From: Parabacteroides sp900760525
GTDB lineage: Bacteria > Bacteroidota > Bacteroidia > Bacteroidales > Tannerellaceae
Length of the DNA stretch: 64,000 nt
NCBI RefSeq assembly: GCF_049860805.1
Contig: NZ_CP187555.1
Location: 3,782,001 to 3,846,000, forward strand
Reading direction: 5' to 3'
The notes below the pieces were generated by a model. That model was given only the letters and a program-made list of their open reading frames with translations, had not been told where the DNA came from and searched no databases. The number at the start of each line of letters is the position of its first letter. The first letter of the stretch is position 1. Shown here piece by piece: positions 9,005 through 16,095 of the stretch. Made by a program: the position numbers and the translations under genes.

Positions 9005-9167
9005 GTCTTATTCTATTTTTGTTCGTTTTCTTTTATAGACGAGTTTGGAGATGTTACAGTTGCATATTTTCTTTACTTTTTAAGAATTAAATTTTCTTAT
9101 ATGCTTTACAACACTAATTAGCATTTTAACTATTGACAAATTGGGAAAAGCCCGTATCTTTGCATCG

Positions 9168-9246
9168 TGGTTTTTTCATAATAGTATTAGATTTAAGGTT
9201 AACAAAGTTGGTTAGGGGTTGTCGTGAGACAGCCTTTAATTTTTTA
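9168..9246 (+). ncRNA. Small RNA gene, family copy A
   Basis: A promoter (TTG at 9133-9135, 19 bp, TATCTTTG at 9155-9162) is followed by a nearly invariant block GTGGTTTTTTCATAATAG... through AAGGTTAACAAAG. A terminator stem GGTTGTC-GTGA-GACAGCC (9217-9234) and a U-tract follow. No start codon or open frame of note is present. The same unit occurs at about 46122, 47671 and 48911, and in diverged form at 58487. The RNA would be about 80 nt. The rest of 9246-9554 holds a second promoter-like pair (TTTG 9385-9388, TATATTTG 9410-9417) and the promoter of the HTH gene (TACCTTTG 9523-9530), with no other gene. Confidence 0.75.
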
Positions 9247-9554
9247 TAGGGGTTTCTGCGGATGCAGGAGCCTTTTCTTTTTTCCAGACAACCGAAGTTT
9301 TTTCTTTTGGCACATGAATTTTCAATAATTCTGGAAAGTTTTTCTTATCGCCTTAGAATAAGGGCGTTGGGCGGATTAACCGATTTTGAGGTAATAATTT
9401 AGCAACCGTTATATTTGCAGCACTCTGCTTTAGTTTGCTTGTTTCAAGTCCTTTTGTCCTCGTTTGGCACAAAAGTAATACTTTATTTTTGATAGGACTA
9501 CTGATTACCCAATAAAATTATGTACCTTTGAAATCATCTTAAGAAAATGTTGCA

Positions 9555-9755
9555 ATGAATAGGATAAGAGAGGTCTTGATTGAGAAAGGCATTAGCCAAA
9601 CTGAATTGGCTAAACGGCTTGGCAAAGGTTTCAATATGGTTAACCTATATGCCACGAATAGAGTGCAACCGCCAATAGCTGTATTATACAAGATAGCGGA
9701 GATATTGAATGTGGATGTGCGAACACTTCTTATACCCAACGAAATAAAAAAATAA
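9555..9755 (+). CDS. XRE-family helix-turn-helix protein, controller-like
   Basis: This 66-residue protein is a single lambda-repressor-type HTH domain (KGISQTELAKRLGKGFNMVNLYATN...). Small proteins of this kind directly ahead of methyltransferases act as controller (C) proteins, setting the timing of restriction-modification gene expression; that role is inferred here. It ends 5 bp before the methyltransferase gene. A -7 box TACCTTTG lies at 9523-9530, so the two probably form one transcript. It is the first gene of the accessory island that ends at about 14.2 kb. Confidence 0.82.
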   Translation: MNRIREVLIEKGISQTELAKRLGKGFNMVNLYATNRVQPPIAVLYKIAEILNVDVRTLLIPNEIKK

Positions 9756-9760
9756 ACTAT

Positions 9761-10738
9761 ATGGCAAATACGAATCTAAAAGAAGCTAAGGCAGCAAAGA
9801 ACGATGAGTTCTATACACAGTTTCATGACATTGAGATTGAAATGAACGCTTACCTTGAATACGACCCCGATGTGTTCCGGGGCAAGACGGTGCTGTTGCC
9901 TTGCGATGACCCCGAATGGAGTAACTTCACCCGATACTTTGCGGCTAAGTTTGATGAGTTGGGATTGAAAAAACTTATTTCTACCAGCTATGCGCCGGAT
10001 AGCAAGAAGTACAAAACGCCTTATCAACCTTCATTATTCGAACAAGACGCTCCCCAATTCGACCCTGCCAAAGCGCAAGTGAAAGGGAAGATATTCATTC
10101 TTGACCATGACCACAGCGGGGATGGCCGCATTAATATTGACGACCTTGAATGGGAATACATGGAAGGTGATGGAGATTTCCGTAGCAAAGAAGTTACCGA
10201 TTTGCGTAATGAGGCGGACTTCATTATAACCAATCCGCCTTTTTCCTTGTTCCGTGATTTCTTGGCATGGATAATGGAGGGTGGAAAGATGTTTGCTGTA
10301 ATAGGCAACATGAATGCTATTACATATAAAGAAGTGTTCCCACTAATTAAAGACAATAAAATATGGCTTGGCGCAACAGGAAACGGAAATGATATGGTAT
10401 TTGGTATTCCCGAAGGGGCTAAGATTGATGAAAAAGACAGAGCAAAAGCGGCACGATTGGGATACGTAGGCAATTACACTCGATTAGGCAATTCTTGTTG
10501 GTTTACAAGTATAGAACATGGTCGTCGTCATGAGCCTATTCCACTAATGACGATGGCTGATAATTTACGCTTCTCTAAGCATAAGGAATTAAAAGGCAAA
10601 ACTGCTTACGACCACTACGATAATTATGATGCCATCGAAGTCCCTTTTACAGATGTAATACCCTCAGATTATAAAGGAGTAATGGGAGTTCCTATTTCTT
10701 TTTTGATTAAGTATTGTCCGGAGCAATTGAAATCTTAG
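9761..10738 (+). CDS. M.EcoRI-family adenine-specific DNA methyltransferase, C-terminally truncated by frameshift
   Basis: This enzyme should transfer a methyl group from S-adenosylmethionine to adenine in a specific DNA site. The catalytic motif NPPF is in DFIITNPPFSLF (about residue 155), with a cofactor-region motif TVLLPCDDPEWSNF near 45, as in the M.EcoRI family. The frame stops at 10736-10738 after QLKS. One extra T in the ATTG at 10726-10729 would let it continue for 38 residues as EILG...RVLIRF to 10845. Family members, as I recall them, normally end in a tail of that form. The gene is therefore truncated, switched off, or mis-assembled at this base. No EcoRI-like nuclease gene is adjacent. 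Confidence 0.85.
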   Translation: MANTNLKEAKAAKNDEFYTQFHDIEIEMNAYLEYDPDVFRGKTVLLPCDDPEWSNFTRYFAAKFDELGLKKLISTSYAPDSKKYKTPYQPSLFEQDAPQFDPAKAQVKGKIFILDHDHSGDGRINIDDLEWEYMEGDGDFRSKEVTDLRNEADFIITNPPFSLFRDFLAWIMEGGKMFAVIGNMNAITYKEVFPLIKDNKIWLGATGNGNDMVFGIPEGAKIDEKDRAKAARLGYVGNYTRLGNSCWFTSIEHGRRHEPIPLMTMADNLRFSKHKELKGKTAYDHYDNYDAIEVPFTDVIPSDYKGVMGVPISFLIKYCPEQLKS

Positions 10739-10845
10739 GGATAGATAGATATATCGAAAACAATCCCAATCGTGGAAAAAGATTCACTATTGATAACCGT
10801 GAAATATATGCAAGAGTTCTCATTAGATTTATATTACGTGACTGA
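10729..10845 (+). other. Methyltransferase C-terminal cassette 1 (same strand, out of frame)
   Basis: Read from GAA at 10729, this encodes 38 residues beginning EILGIDRY and ending EIYARVLIRFILRD before TGA at 10843-10845. It is the natural continuation of the methyltransferase but sits one base out of frame with it. Its EILG start and its R-V-L-I-R end match the two cassettes on the opposite strand. Its last 17 bp overlap cassette 2 tail to tail. Confidence 0.75.
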
Positions 10846-10966
10846 TAAAGATACGTTTATATACTCTATTTGAATAAACAAGGGGTTGTGCAATATGACT
10901 ATCTGGTTTCCATAAACCATTTGAAAAGCCTTTGCCTTCACTTTCAGTAGCCCCTAAGATTTCAAA
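10829..10966 (-). other. Methyltransferase C-terminal cassette 2 (inverted, no start codon)
   Basis: On the minus strand this frame reads FEILGATESEGKGF..., with NRVYKRIFISHVI at its end, stopping with TAA at 10829-10831 (45 residues). It has no start codon or ribosome-binding site of its own. Its beginning is a reverse-oriented copy of the sequence where the methyltransferase frame breaks. It is homologous in design to cassettes 1 and 3 (EILG, a variable middle, then V/I-Y/F-x-R-x-x-I), so it is most simply read as a silent alternative tail. Confidence 0.72.
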
Positions 10967-11079
10967 TTCCTATATCGAATAAATAATCTTTTAAACACTT
11001 CAACTCCATGAATATAAGCACTTTTGCCATATATTTTATTAGGGTCTTGGTCGACACCACGATTACAACCTAAGATTTC
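10954..11079 (-). other. Methyltransferase C-terminal cassette 3 (inverted, no start codon)
   Basis: The minus-strand frame begins EILGCNRGVDQDPN and ends EVFKRLFIRYRNLKS with TAG at 10954-10956 (41 residues). The stop codon lies within the core of the next site, so cassettes 3 and 2 are arranged in tandem and share a boundary. It ends LKS, exactly as the methyltransferase frame ends at present. It has no start codon. It is best explained as a second silent tail. Confidence 0.72.
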
Positions 11080-11110
11080 ACTTAAAACTAAGAATTAAAA
11101 ACATAATATC

Positions 11111-11962
11111 ATGACCCAGCATAATGCCATCAAGCTTTTCGAAGCAAAGAAAGTCCGAACCATTTGGGACGATAAAGATGAAAAATGGTACTTCTCGATA
11201 GTAGATGTGGTGGCAGTCTTAACCGACAGTCCTAATCCACGTAAGTATTGGAGTGTTTTGAAAACACGCCTTAAAAAGGAAGGAAGTGAGTTGACTACAA
11301 ATTGTAGTCAACTGAAAATGAAATCGGCTGACGGGAAAATGTATTTAACCGATGTAGCCGACACTCAGCAACTTCTCCGCCTTATTCAATCCATTCCTTC
11401 GCCCAAAGCGGAACCTTTTAAGCAATGGATGGCACAAGTAGCTGCGGAACGTCTTGACCAAATGCAAGACCCCGAACTATCCATTAATCAAGCATTGATG
11501 GACTATAAACGATTGGGTTATTCAGACAATTGGATTAACCAACGGCTCAAATCTATAGAGATACGTAAAGACCTTACGGATGAATGGAAACGTCACGGGC
11601 TGCAAGAAGGAGTACAGTTTGCTACGCTGACCGATATAATCTATCAGACTTGGAGCGACATGACCGCCAAGGAATATAAGCAGTTCAAAGGCTTGAAGAA
11701 AGAGAACCTGCGCGACAATATGACCAACAAGGAGTTGGTGCTGAATATGTTGGCAGAACTTTCCACCAAGGAAATATCGGAAAGCAAGAATCCCGAAACT
11801 TTTAAAGAGCATAGGGATGTGGCGGAAGCGGGTGGGGAAATTGCCCGTAATGCCCGTATGGAATTGGAAGCAAAAACAGGCAAGGCGGTTATCAGTCCGC
11901 TGAATGCCAAGACGGGAATCGCTCTTAATCCACCACAAGAGAGTGAAGAGAATAAACAGTAA
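11111..11962 (+). CDS. BRO-N / DinD-like protein
   Basis: This is a 283-residue protein. The N-terminal 100 residues match the BRO-N (antirepressor-type DNA-binding) pattern: VRTIWDDKDEKWYFSIVDVV followed by LTD...PRKYWSVLKTRLKKEG and DVADTQQLLRLIQ. The C-terminus (EHRDVAEAGGEIARNAR...KTGKAVIS) recalls the end of DNA-damage-inducible DinD proteins. Such proteins occur in prophages and defence or mobile islands and are thought to bind DNA; the exact role is unknown. It starts 32 bp after the last recombination-like site and is 20 bp from the nuclease gene, so it probably belongs to the same transcript as the nuclease. Confidence 0.7.
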   Translation: MTQHNAIKLFEAKKVRTIWDDKDEKWYFSIVDVVAVLTDSPNPRKYWSVLKTRLKKEGSELTTNCSQLKMKSADGKMYLTDVADTQQLLRLIQSIPSPKAEPFKQWMAQVAAERLDQMQDPELSINQALMDYKRLGYSDNWINQRLKSIEIRKDLTDEWKRHGLQEGVQFATLTDIIYQTWSDMTAKEYKQFKGLKKENLRDNMTNKELVLNMLAELSTKEISESKNPETFKEHRDVAEAGGEIARNARMELEAKTGKAVISPLNAKTGIALNPPQESEENKQ

Positions 11963-11982
11963 CCGTAAAATACCTATTATAT

Positions 11983-13152
11983 ATGATACCAATATTACAT
12001 ACAGAATGGACGGTTGCAGATGTCTGCAAAGGTTTTACCTATAATGAACTTGAGGGCAAAGGTTTATTCGGATTGGACGGACGGCTCACTATCCAGCCCG
12101 AGTATCAGCGCCATTACATCTATAATGACGGGAAACGGGACGTGGCTGTAATAGAATCTTTGTTGAAAAAATACCCCATCGGGCTGATATACTTCAACCG
12201 TACAAGCGATGGACGGTTTGAAGTCCTTGACGGGCAGCAGCGCATCACCTCTTTCGGACGGTTTGTTACAGGTAAGTTTGCCATTGAATATGCCGGACGC
12301 AATGAGTACTTCAGCGGACTGCCGGAGGAAGAAAAACAAAGGATTCTGCAAACAAAATTGCTCGTATATGAATGCGAAGGTGAAGAACGCGAAATAAAAG
12401 AATGGTTCAAGACTATCAACATTACAGGCGTTCCGCTTAATGAACAAGAAAAACTCAATGCCATCTATTCGGGTGAGTTCGTGAATGCAGCCAAACGTGT
12501 GTTCAGCAATTCCCAAAATGCAGAAGTTCAGAAATGGAGCCACTATATAAAGGGAGATGTTAAAAGACAAGATTACCTTGCCAAAGCATTGGAATGGGTC
12601 TGTAATGGCAAACAAATGAGCATAGATGCTTATATGAGCCTGCATCGCCATGACTGCTCTATCGGAGAACTTGAAAACTATTTCCGTTCTGTAATAGACT
12701 GGGTTACTACTACATTCACCATGGTAGTTCGAGACATGTGCGGACTAGAATGGGGACGGCTGTATGAAACGTATCACACCACGCCCTACAGTATCGACCA
12801 CGTGACGAGTCGGGTAAAAGCCTTGCAAGCTGACGAGAGCGTGAGGTGCTCCCGCAATATCTACGAGTATGTATTGGGTGGGGAAATAGATAAAAAATTG
12901 CTCGACATCCGCATCTTTGAAGAATCGACTAAAAGAACCGCTTACAAACGACAGACAGAACAGGCTGAAAAAAAGGGTATTTCCAACTGTCCGCTCTGTG
13001 CATTGGGAGACAATGCCAACAGAACCCGTATCTACAAGTTGTCGGAAATGGATGCCGACCACGTGACGGCATGGAGCAAAGGAGGGGCAACCAACATAGA
13101 AAACTGCGAAATGCTTTGCAAAACCCATAACCGTTCGAAAGGGAATAGATAA
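11983..13152 (+). CDS. DUF262 and HNH nuclease-domain protein
   Basis: This 389-residue protein begins with a DUF262/ParB-like domain. Its motifs are IQPEYQRHYIY and, at about 75-90, FEVLDGQQRITSF, the nucleotide-binding signature of GmrS-type proteins. It ends with an HNH nuclease core: CPLC, then MDADHVTAWSKGGATNIENC and LCKTHN (about 335-385). The domains are those of GmrSD-like restriction factors, though GmrD is normally larger. It is the only nuclease in the island and may be the restriction partner of the methyltransferase, or an independent modification-dependent enzyme. The sequence does not decide between these. Confidence 0.78.
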   Translation: MIPILHTEWTVADVCKGFTYNELEGKGLFGLDGRLTIQPEYQRHYIYNDGKRDVAVIESLLKKYPIGLIYFNRTSDGRFEVLDGQQRITSFGRFVTGKFAIEYAGRNEYFSGLPEEEKQRILQTKLLVYECEGEEREIKEWFKTINITGVPLNEQEKLNAIYSGEFVNAAKRVFSNSQNAEVQKWSHYIKGDVKRQDYLAKALEWVCNGKQMSIDAYMSLHRHDCSIGELENYFRSVIDWVTTTFTMVVRDMCGLEWGRLYETYHTTPYSIDHVTSRVKALQADESVRCSRNIYEYVLGGEIDKKLLDIRIFEESTKRTAYKRQTEQAEKKGISNCPLCALGDNANRTRIYKLSEMDADHVTAWSKGGATNIENCEMLCKTHNRSKGNR

Positions 13153-13161
13153 AAGTGTATT

Positions 13162-13198
13162 ATATTGAGAGAGTTACATCAATAAACTCTCTCAATAT
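13162..13198 (+). promoter_or_regulatory. Perfect hairpin abutting the recombinase start codon
   Basis: ATATTGAGAGAGTT (13162-13175) and its exact complement (13185-13198) form a 14-bp stem with a 9-nt loop that ends on the base before the ATG. It would mask the ribosome-binding region in mRNA, could end transcription from the nuclease gene, or could be a DNA site for the recombinase. Confidence 0.6.
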
Positions 13199-14122
13199 AT
13201 GAACAAGAAAAAAACATTTCAAGAAGTTACCAAAATTTGGTGTGATGCGAAACGCCCGATAGTGAAACATTCCACCCTATGCGCTTATCTGCTTACGTTA
13301 CAAACCCATCTATTGCCACAATTCGGTGCGATGGAAACAATAACAGAATGTGATGTTCAGCAATTTGTGATAAACAAATGTGCTGAAGGATTGGCAAAGA
13401 AAACGGTCAGAGACATGGTGGCAGTGCTCAAATCCGTTGTCAAGTACGGGAACAAGCACGGGATTTTTCCTTTTGAAGAATGGGATATCGAATATCCTAC
13501 CGATACGGAAAACAAGTTATTGCCAACCTTATCCTTGAATCATCAACGGATATTGATGCATCATTTGATAGAACAGCCTACTCCGCAAAATATCGGTGTT
13601 CTGTTAGCTCTTTGTACGGGAATGAGAATTGGTGAAGTATGTGCATTAAAATGGGAAGATGTGGACTTCGCACAGAAAACAATTACCGTGAGGCATACGG
13701 TTGGCAGAATATACAACTGCGAATCGAAAACGACTGAGAGGATTCACTCTTCTCCAAAAACAAAGAGCTCCTGCCGTGAGATACCTATCTCTAAACAACT
13801 TTTTCAGTCTTTGAAAGTTGTCAGAAAACAGTCCCAAGCTACATATGTTGTTGGAACTTCTACACAATCTAAAGAACCACGCTCTTACCGTGATTATTTT
13901 AGCAGATTGCTAAAACGGTTGAATATTCCTCATTTGGTCTTTCACGGGCTTAGGCACACATTTGCGACCCGATGCATTGAAAGTCAATGTGATTATAAAA
14001 CAGTCAGTGTCATACTTGGTCACTCGAATGTGGCAACTACGCTCAATCTGTATGTTCATCCTAATCTTAGTCAAAAGAAACGATGTATTGACCGTATGAG
14101 TAACTTTTTGGGGATTACATGA
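13199..14122 (+). CDS. Tyrosine recombinase (phage-integrase family)
   Basis: This 307-residue protein has an N-terminal SAM-like core-binding domain (about 1-95) and a catalytic domain with the tetrad: Arg143 in CTGMRIGEVCALKWEDVDF, HGLRH near 245-250, LGHSN near 270, and the nucleophilic Tyr in LNLYVHP near 281. Such enzymes cut and rejoin DNA at short inverted or direct sites and can invert segments or integrate elements. Its closeness to the three-site cassette array makes it the obvious candidate for rearranging it. It could instead be the integrase of the whole island. A perfect hairpin touches its start codon. Confidence 0.88.
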   Translation: MNKKKTFQEVTKIWCDAKRPIVKHSTLCAYLLTLQTHLLPQFGAMETITECDVQQFVINKCAEGLAKKTVRDMVAVLKSVVKYGNKHGIFPFEEWDIEYPTDTENKLLPTLSLNHQRILMHHLIEQPTPQNIGVLLALCTGMRIGEVCALKWEDVDFAQKTITVRHTVGRIYNCESKTTERIHSSPKTKSSCREIPISKQLFQSLKVVRKQSQATYVVGTSTQSKEPRSYRDYFSRLLKRLNIPHLVFHGLRHTFATRCIESQCDYKTVSVILGHSNVATTLNLYVHPNLSQKKRCIDRMSNFLGIT

Positions 14123-14142
14123 GGTTAAGAGATTATGCACAT

Positions 14143-14172
14143 AGAGGACAGAAATATGTCATTCTGTCCTCT
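14143..14172 (+). terminator. Hairpin after the recombinase gene
   Basis: AGAGGACAGAA (14143-14153) pairs perfectly with TTCTGTCCTCT (14162-14172) around an 8-nt loop, 20 bp after the stop. There is no U-run, so it may slow or end transcription, or mark the end of the island. Apart from this and a doubtful minus-strand frame, 14123-14518 shows nothing else. Confidence 0.45.
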
Positions 14173-14261
14173 TGGCACGTTGCATTAGTTACAGTTTGAA
14201 TCCTCTTGTTAAGGCTTGATATGCAAAATATTGCAGAACGGTGCAAACAAAATTTTAACTG

Positions 14262-14456
14262 TTAAAAATGCTCTTTTGCAGGGTAACGAGTTGGAAACCG
14301 TTCTGCTTCCATAATCCGCTTTTTCCTGCGTTTTTCGCTTACTACCTCTTGGCATCCTTTGTCCTTCACCTTATTCACAACTTTTCCGGTGACAACAAGC
14401 GACTTTTTCATTGCGTTTCCAGAGATTTTCAATAAATCCCGTATACGACTTTCCAA
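14262..14456 (-). CDS. Doubtful small hypothetical protein
   Basis: This is a 64-residue minus-strand frame beginning with TTG, very rich in Lys/Arg (EKRRKKRIMEAERF). An ATG at codon 16 gives a 49-residue alternative. I do not recognise it. No clear promoter or ribosome-binding site is visible. It lies just outside the recombinase gene at the presumed island edge, where gene debris is common. It may be a fragment or chance. Confidence 0.2.
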   Translation of the reverse strand: MESRIRDLLKISGNAMKKSLVVTGKVVNKVKDKGCQEVVSEKRRKKRIMEAERFPTRYPAKEHF

Positions 14457-14496
14457 AGAATTTTATCCATGCACCTTAAAAATTTCCATAAAAGAT

Positions 14497-14543
14497 TTTG
14501 CGGAATAATTTGTTCTTGTATCTTTGTACTATTATTATAGTAC
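14497..14543 (+). promoter_or_regulatory. Promoter with palindromic operator ahead of the GntR gene
   Basis: -33 TTTG (14497-14500), 18 bp, then -7 TATCTTTG (14519-14526). Overlapping the start-point region is the palindrome GTACTAT-TATT-ATAGTAC (14526-14543), the size and symmetry of a YtrA-type GntR operator. Autoregulation of the regulator-SPFH operon is the natural inference. Confidence 0.6.
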
Positions 14544-14572
14544 AATATTCATATAGCATAATATAAAATTAT

Positions 14573-14956
14573 ATGATCAAGTTTTTATTAGATTACTCCA
14601 GCGGTATGCCGATATACCGTCAGATCATCGATCAGATCAGGTTTGGCATAGCATCCGGACAACTTAAGCTGGGTGAACAGCTTCCTACGGTCAGAGCTCT
14701 TGCCGTAGAATTGAAAGTCAATCTAAACACGGTTTCCAAAGCATATAAAGAATTGGAGATCAAGAATATTTTGGAGACTCAACAAGGGACCGGAACGTTT
14801 ATCAGCAAAACAGACCATGTTGTACCGGACAAAGAGCGGGAAGACAAGTTAAAAGAAATTTGTACGCAATTTTCTTCGGTTGTACTAAGTTACGGCTTCA
14901 GCCTGGACGAGGTCATTCAAGAATTAAGGAATATCGAAACTTTTAAAAAACAATGA
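14573..14956 (+). CDS. GntR-family regulator, YtrA subfamily
   Basis: This 127-residue protein has a winged-helix domain starting PIYRQIIDQIRFGIASGQLK, with LPTVRALAVELKVNLNTVSKAYKELE as the recognition part and GTGTFIS as the wing. It is followed by only about 50 residues of helical C-terminus. That short tail defines the YtrA subfamily, which typically represses its own operon of membrane-stress or transporter genes. The stop overlaps the next start (ATGA), so it is co-translated with the SPFH protein. A palindromic operator lies over the promoter. Confidence 0.85.
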   Translation: MIKFLLDYSSGMPIYRQIIDQIRFGIASGQLKLGEQLPTVRALAVELKVNLNTVSKAYKELEIKNILETQQGTGTFISKTDHVVPDKEREDKLKEICTQFSSVVLSYGFSLDEVIQELRNIETFKKQ

Positions 14957-15852
14957 ATATGACAACAAATGTAATTAACAAGGGCTGGTTTAATCCCATT
15001 TCCCTTTCCGTATTGCTGATACTGGTTATCGCATCAGCAGCTTTGTATGTTTCGCAAATTGTAAACATACCGGTGTTGATCCTCTTACTCCTTCTTTCCG
15101 GATTGGTAGCTTCTGCGATCCGTATTGCCGATCAGTGGGAACGGGCGGTAGTCCTGCGCATGGGGAAATACTGCGGCTTGAAAGGCCCCGGGCCCTTTAT
15201 GATTATCCCGGTTATCGACAGTGTGTCGACCTATATCGACCAGCGTGTGCGGGTAAGCGCTTTTAAGGCCGAACAGACTCTGACTAAAGATACGGTTCCG
15301 GTAAATGTGGATGCGGTTGTGTACTGGACCGTCTGGGACGTGGAAAAAGCGGCTTTGGAAGTACAGGAGTACCAAAAGGCTATCGAACATATTACGCAGA
15401 CCGGTTTAAGAGATACCATCGGTAAGCACGAACTGTCGGACCTCTTGCAGGAACGCGACAAGATCGCTGAAGATTTGCAACAGGTCTTGGACAGAAATAC
15501 GAATCCGTGGGGCATCACATGTCAGACTGTCGGTATCAAAGATATCGCCATTCCGCAAGATCTGGCCGAGGCAATGAGCAAAGAGGCTCAGGCCGAACGT
15601 GAAAGAAGGGCCCGTGTCATCTTGGGAACGGCAGAAACGGAAATCGCAGAAAAGTTCGAACAAGCCAGTAAGAAATATACCGACAATCCTGTGGCATTAC
15701 ATCTTAGAGGGATGAATATGTTGTTCGAAGGCCTAAAAGAGAAAGGATCGATGGTAATCGTACCGAGTTCGGCACTCGACACCATGAACTTAGGGGCTAT
15801 GGGAGGCTTGGTTTCATTGGCTAAGAACAACGAAGCACCGGTAAATAAATAA
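14953..15852 (+). CDS. SPFH/band-7 (slipin-like) membrane protein
   Basis: This 299-residue protein has two close N-terminal hydrophobic helices (about 14-58). A band-7 domain follows, beginning IADQWERAVVLRMGKY and running through DTVPVNVDAVVYWTV. Next comes a coiled-coil segment rich in Glu/Arg/Ala (EAMSKEAQAERERRARVIL), ending in a soluble tail. Stomatin/slipin relatives form oligomeric membrane microdomains and are often paired with NfeD proteases; no such partner is present. Pairing with a YtrA-type regulator suggests a role in envelope stress. The start could also be the ATG six bases downstream. Confidence 0.82.
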   Translation: MNMTTNVINKGWFNPISLSVLLILVIASAALYVSQIVNIPVLILLLLLSGLVASAIRIADQWERAVVLRMGKYCGLKGPGPFMIIPVIDSVSTYIDQRVRVSAFKAEQTLTKDTVPVNVDAVVYWTVWDVEKAALEVQEYQKAIEHITQTGLRDTIGKHELSDLLQERDKIAEDLQQVLDRNTNPWGITCQTVGIKDIAIPQDLAEAMSKEAQAERERRARVILGTAETEIAEKFEQASKKYTDNPVALHLRGMNMLFEGLKEKGSMVIVPSSALDTMNLGAMGGLVSLAKNNEAPVNK

Positions 15853-15932
15853 GTATTACCTACACATCTATCTGAAATGCACTTGAATGCCTGGCAAGCA
15901 TTCACAAAACTATTGCCCCTATTGTTCAAGGG

Positions 15933-16048
15933 GATGCAAGTGTAATCTGTTTTCGGCGTCGTCGTGTATATACTCGACGACGTCATGTATATTTTCGACG
16001 ATGCCGAATATATTCTTGACGATGTCGAAAACAGATTACACTTGCATC
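15933..16048. repeat. Inverted-repeat element with internal 21-bp units
   Basis: GATGCAAGTGTAATCTG... at 15933-15955 is an exact 23-bp inverted match to 16026-16048. Between them run three imperfect 21-bp tandem units (15961-15981, 15982-16002, 16003-16023), each of form GTC..GTATAT..TCGACGAY. On the plus strand these would read as heptads of the type VxYILDD. Counting the outer units, the array is five 21-bp units (15940-16044) with first and last inverted. Just upstream are two small hairpins (15884-15904, about 15916-15933). A similar element lies at 63581-63694. Confidence 0.75.
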
Positions 16049-16095
16049 TAAAGATGAATTCATCCCTTAGAAATAAAGGCATCATCAGGATCACA

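Larger units (their letters stand above)
10725..11080. repeat. Three-site putative recombination array (shufflon-like)
   Basis: Site 1 (TTGAAATCTTAGGG, plus strand 10727-10740) is repeated as an exact 14-bp inverted copy at 10952-10965. A third copy of the 12-bp core TGAAATCTTAGG is inverted at 11069-11080. Every copy marks the start of one C-terminal cassette. Inversion between site 1 and either inverted site would join a different tail to the methyltransferase. The rest of 10846-11110 carries no independent gene. Confidence 0.7.

Noticed and set aside
9761..13152. Ordinary type II restriction-modification pair of EcoRI type
   Set aside because: No EcoRI-like endonuclease is encoded; the only nuclease has DUF262 and HNH domains.
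15933..16048. CRISPR array
   Set aside because: The repeats are contiguous 21-bp units with no unique spacers, and no cas genes are present.
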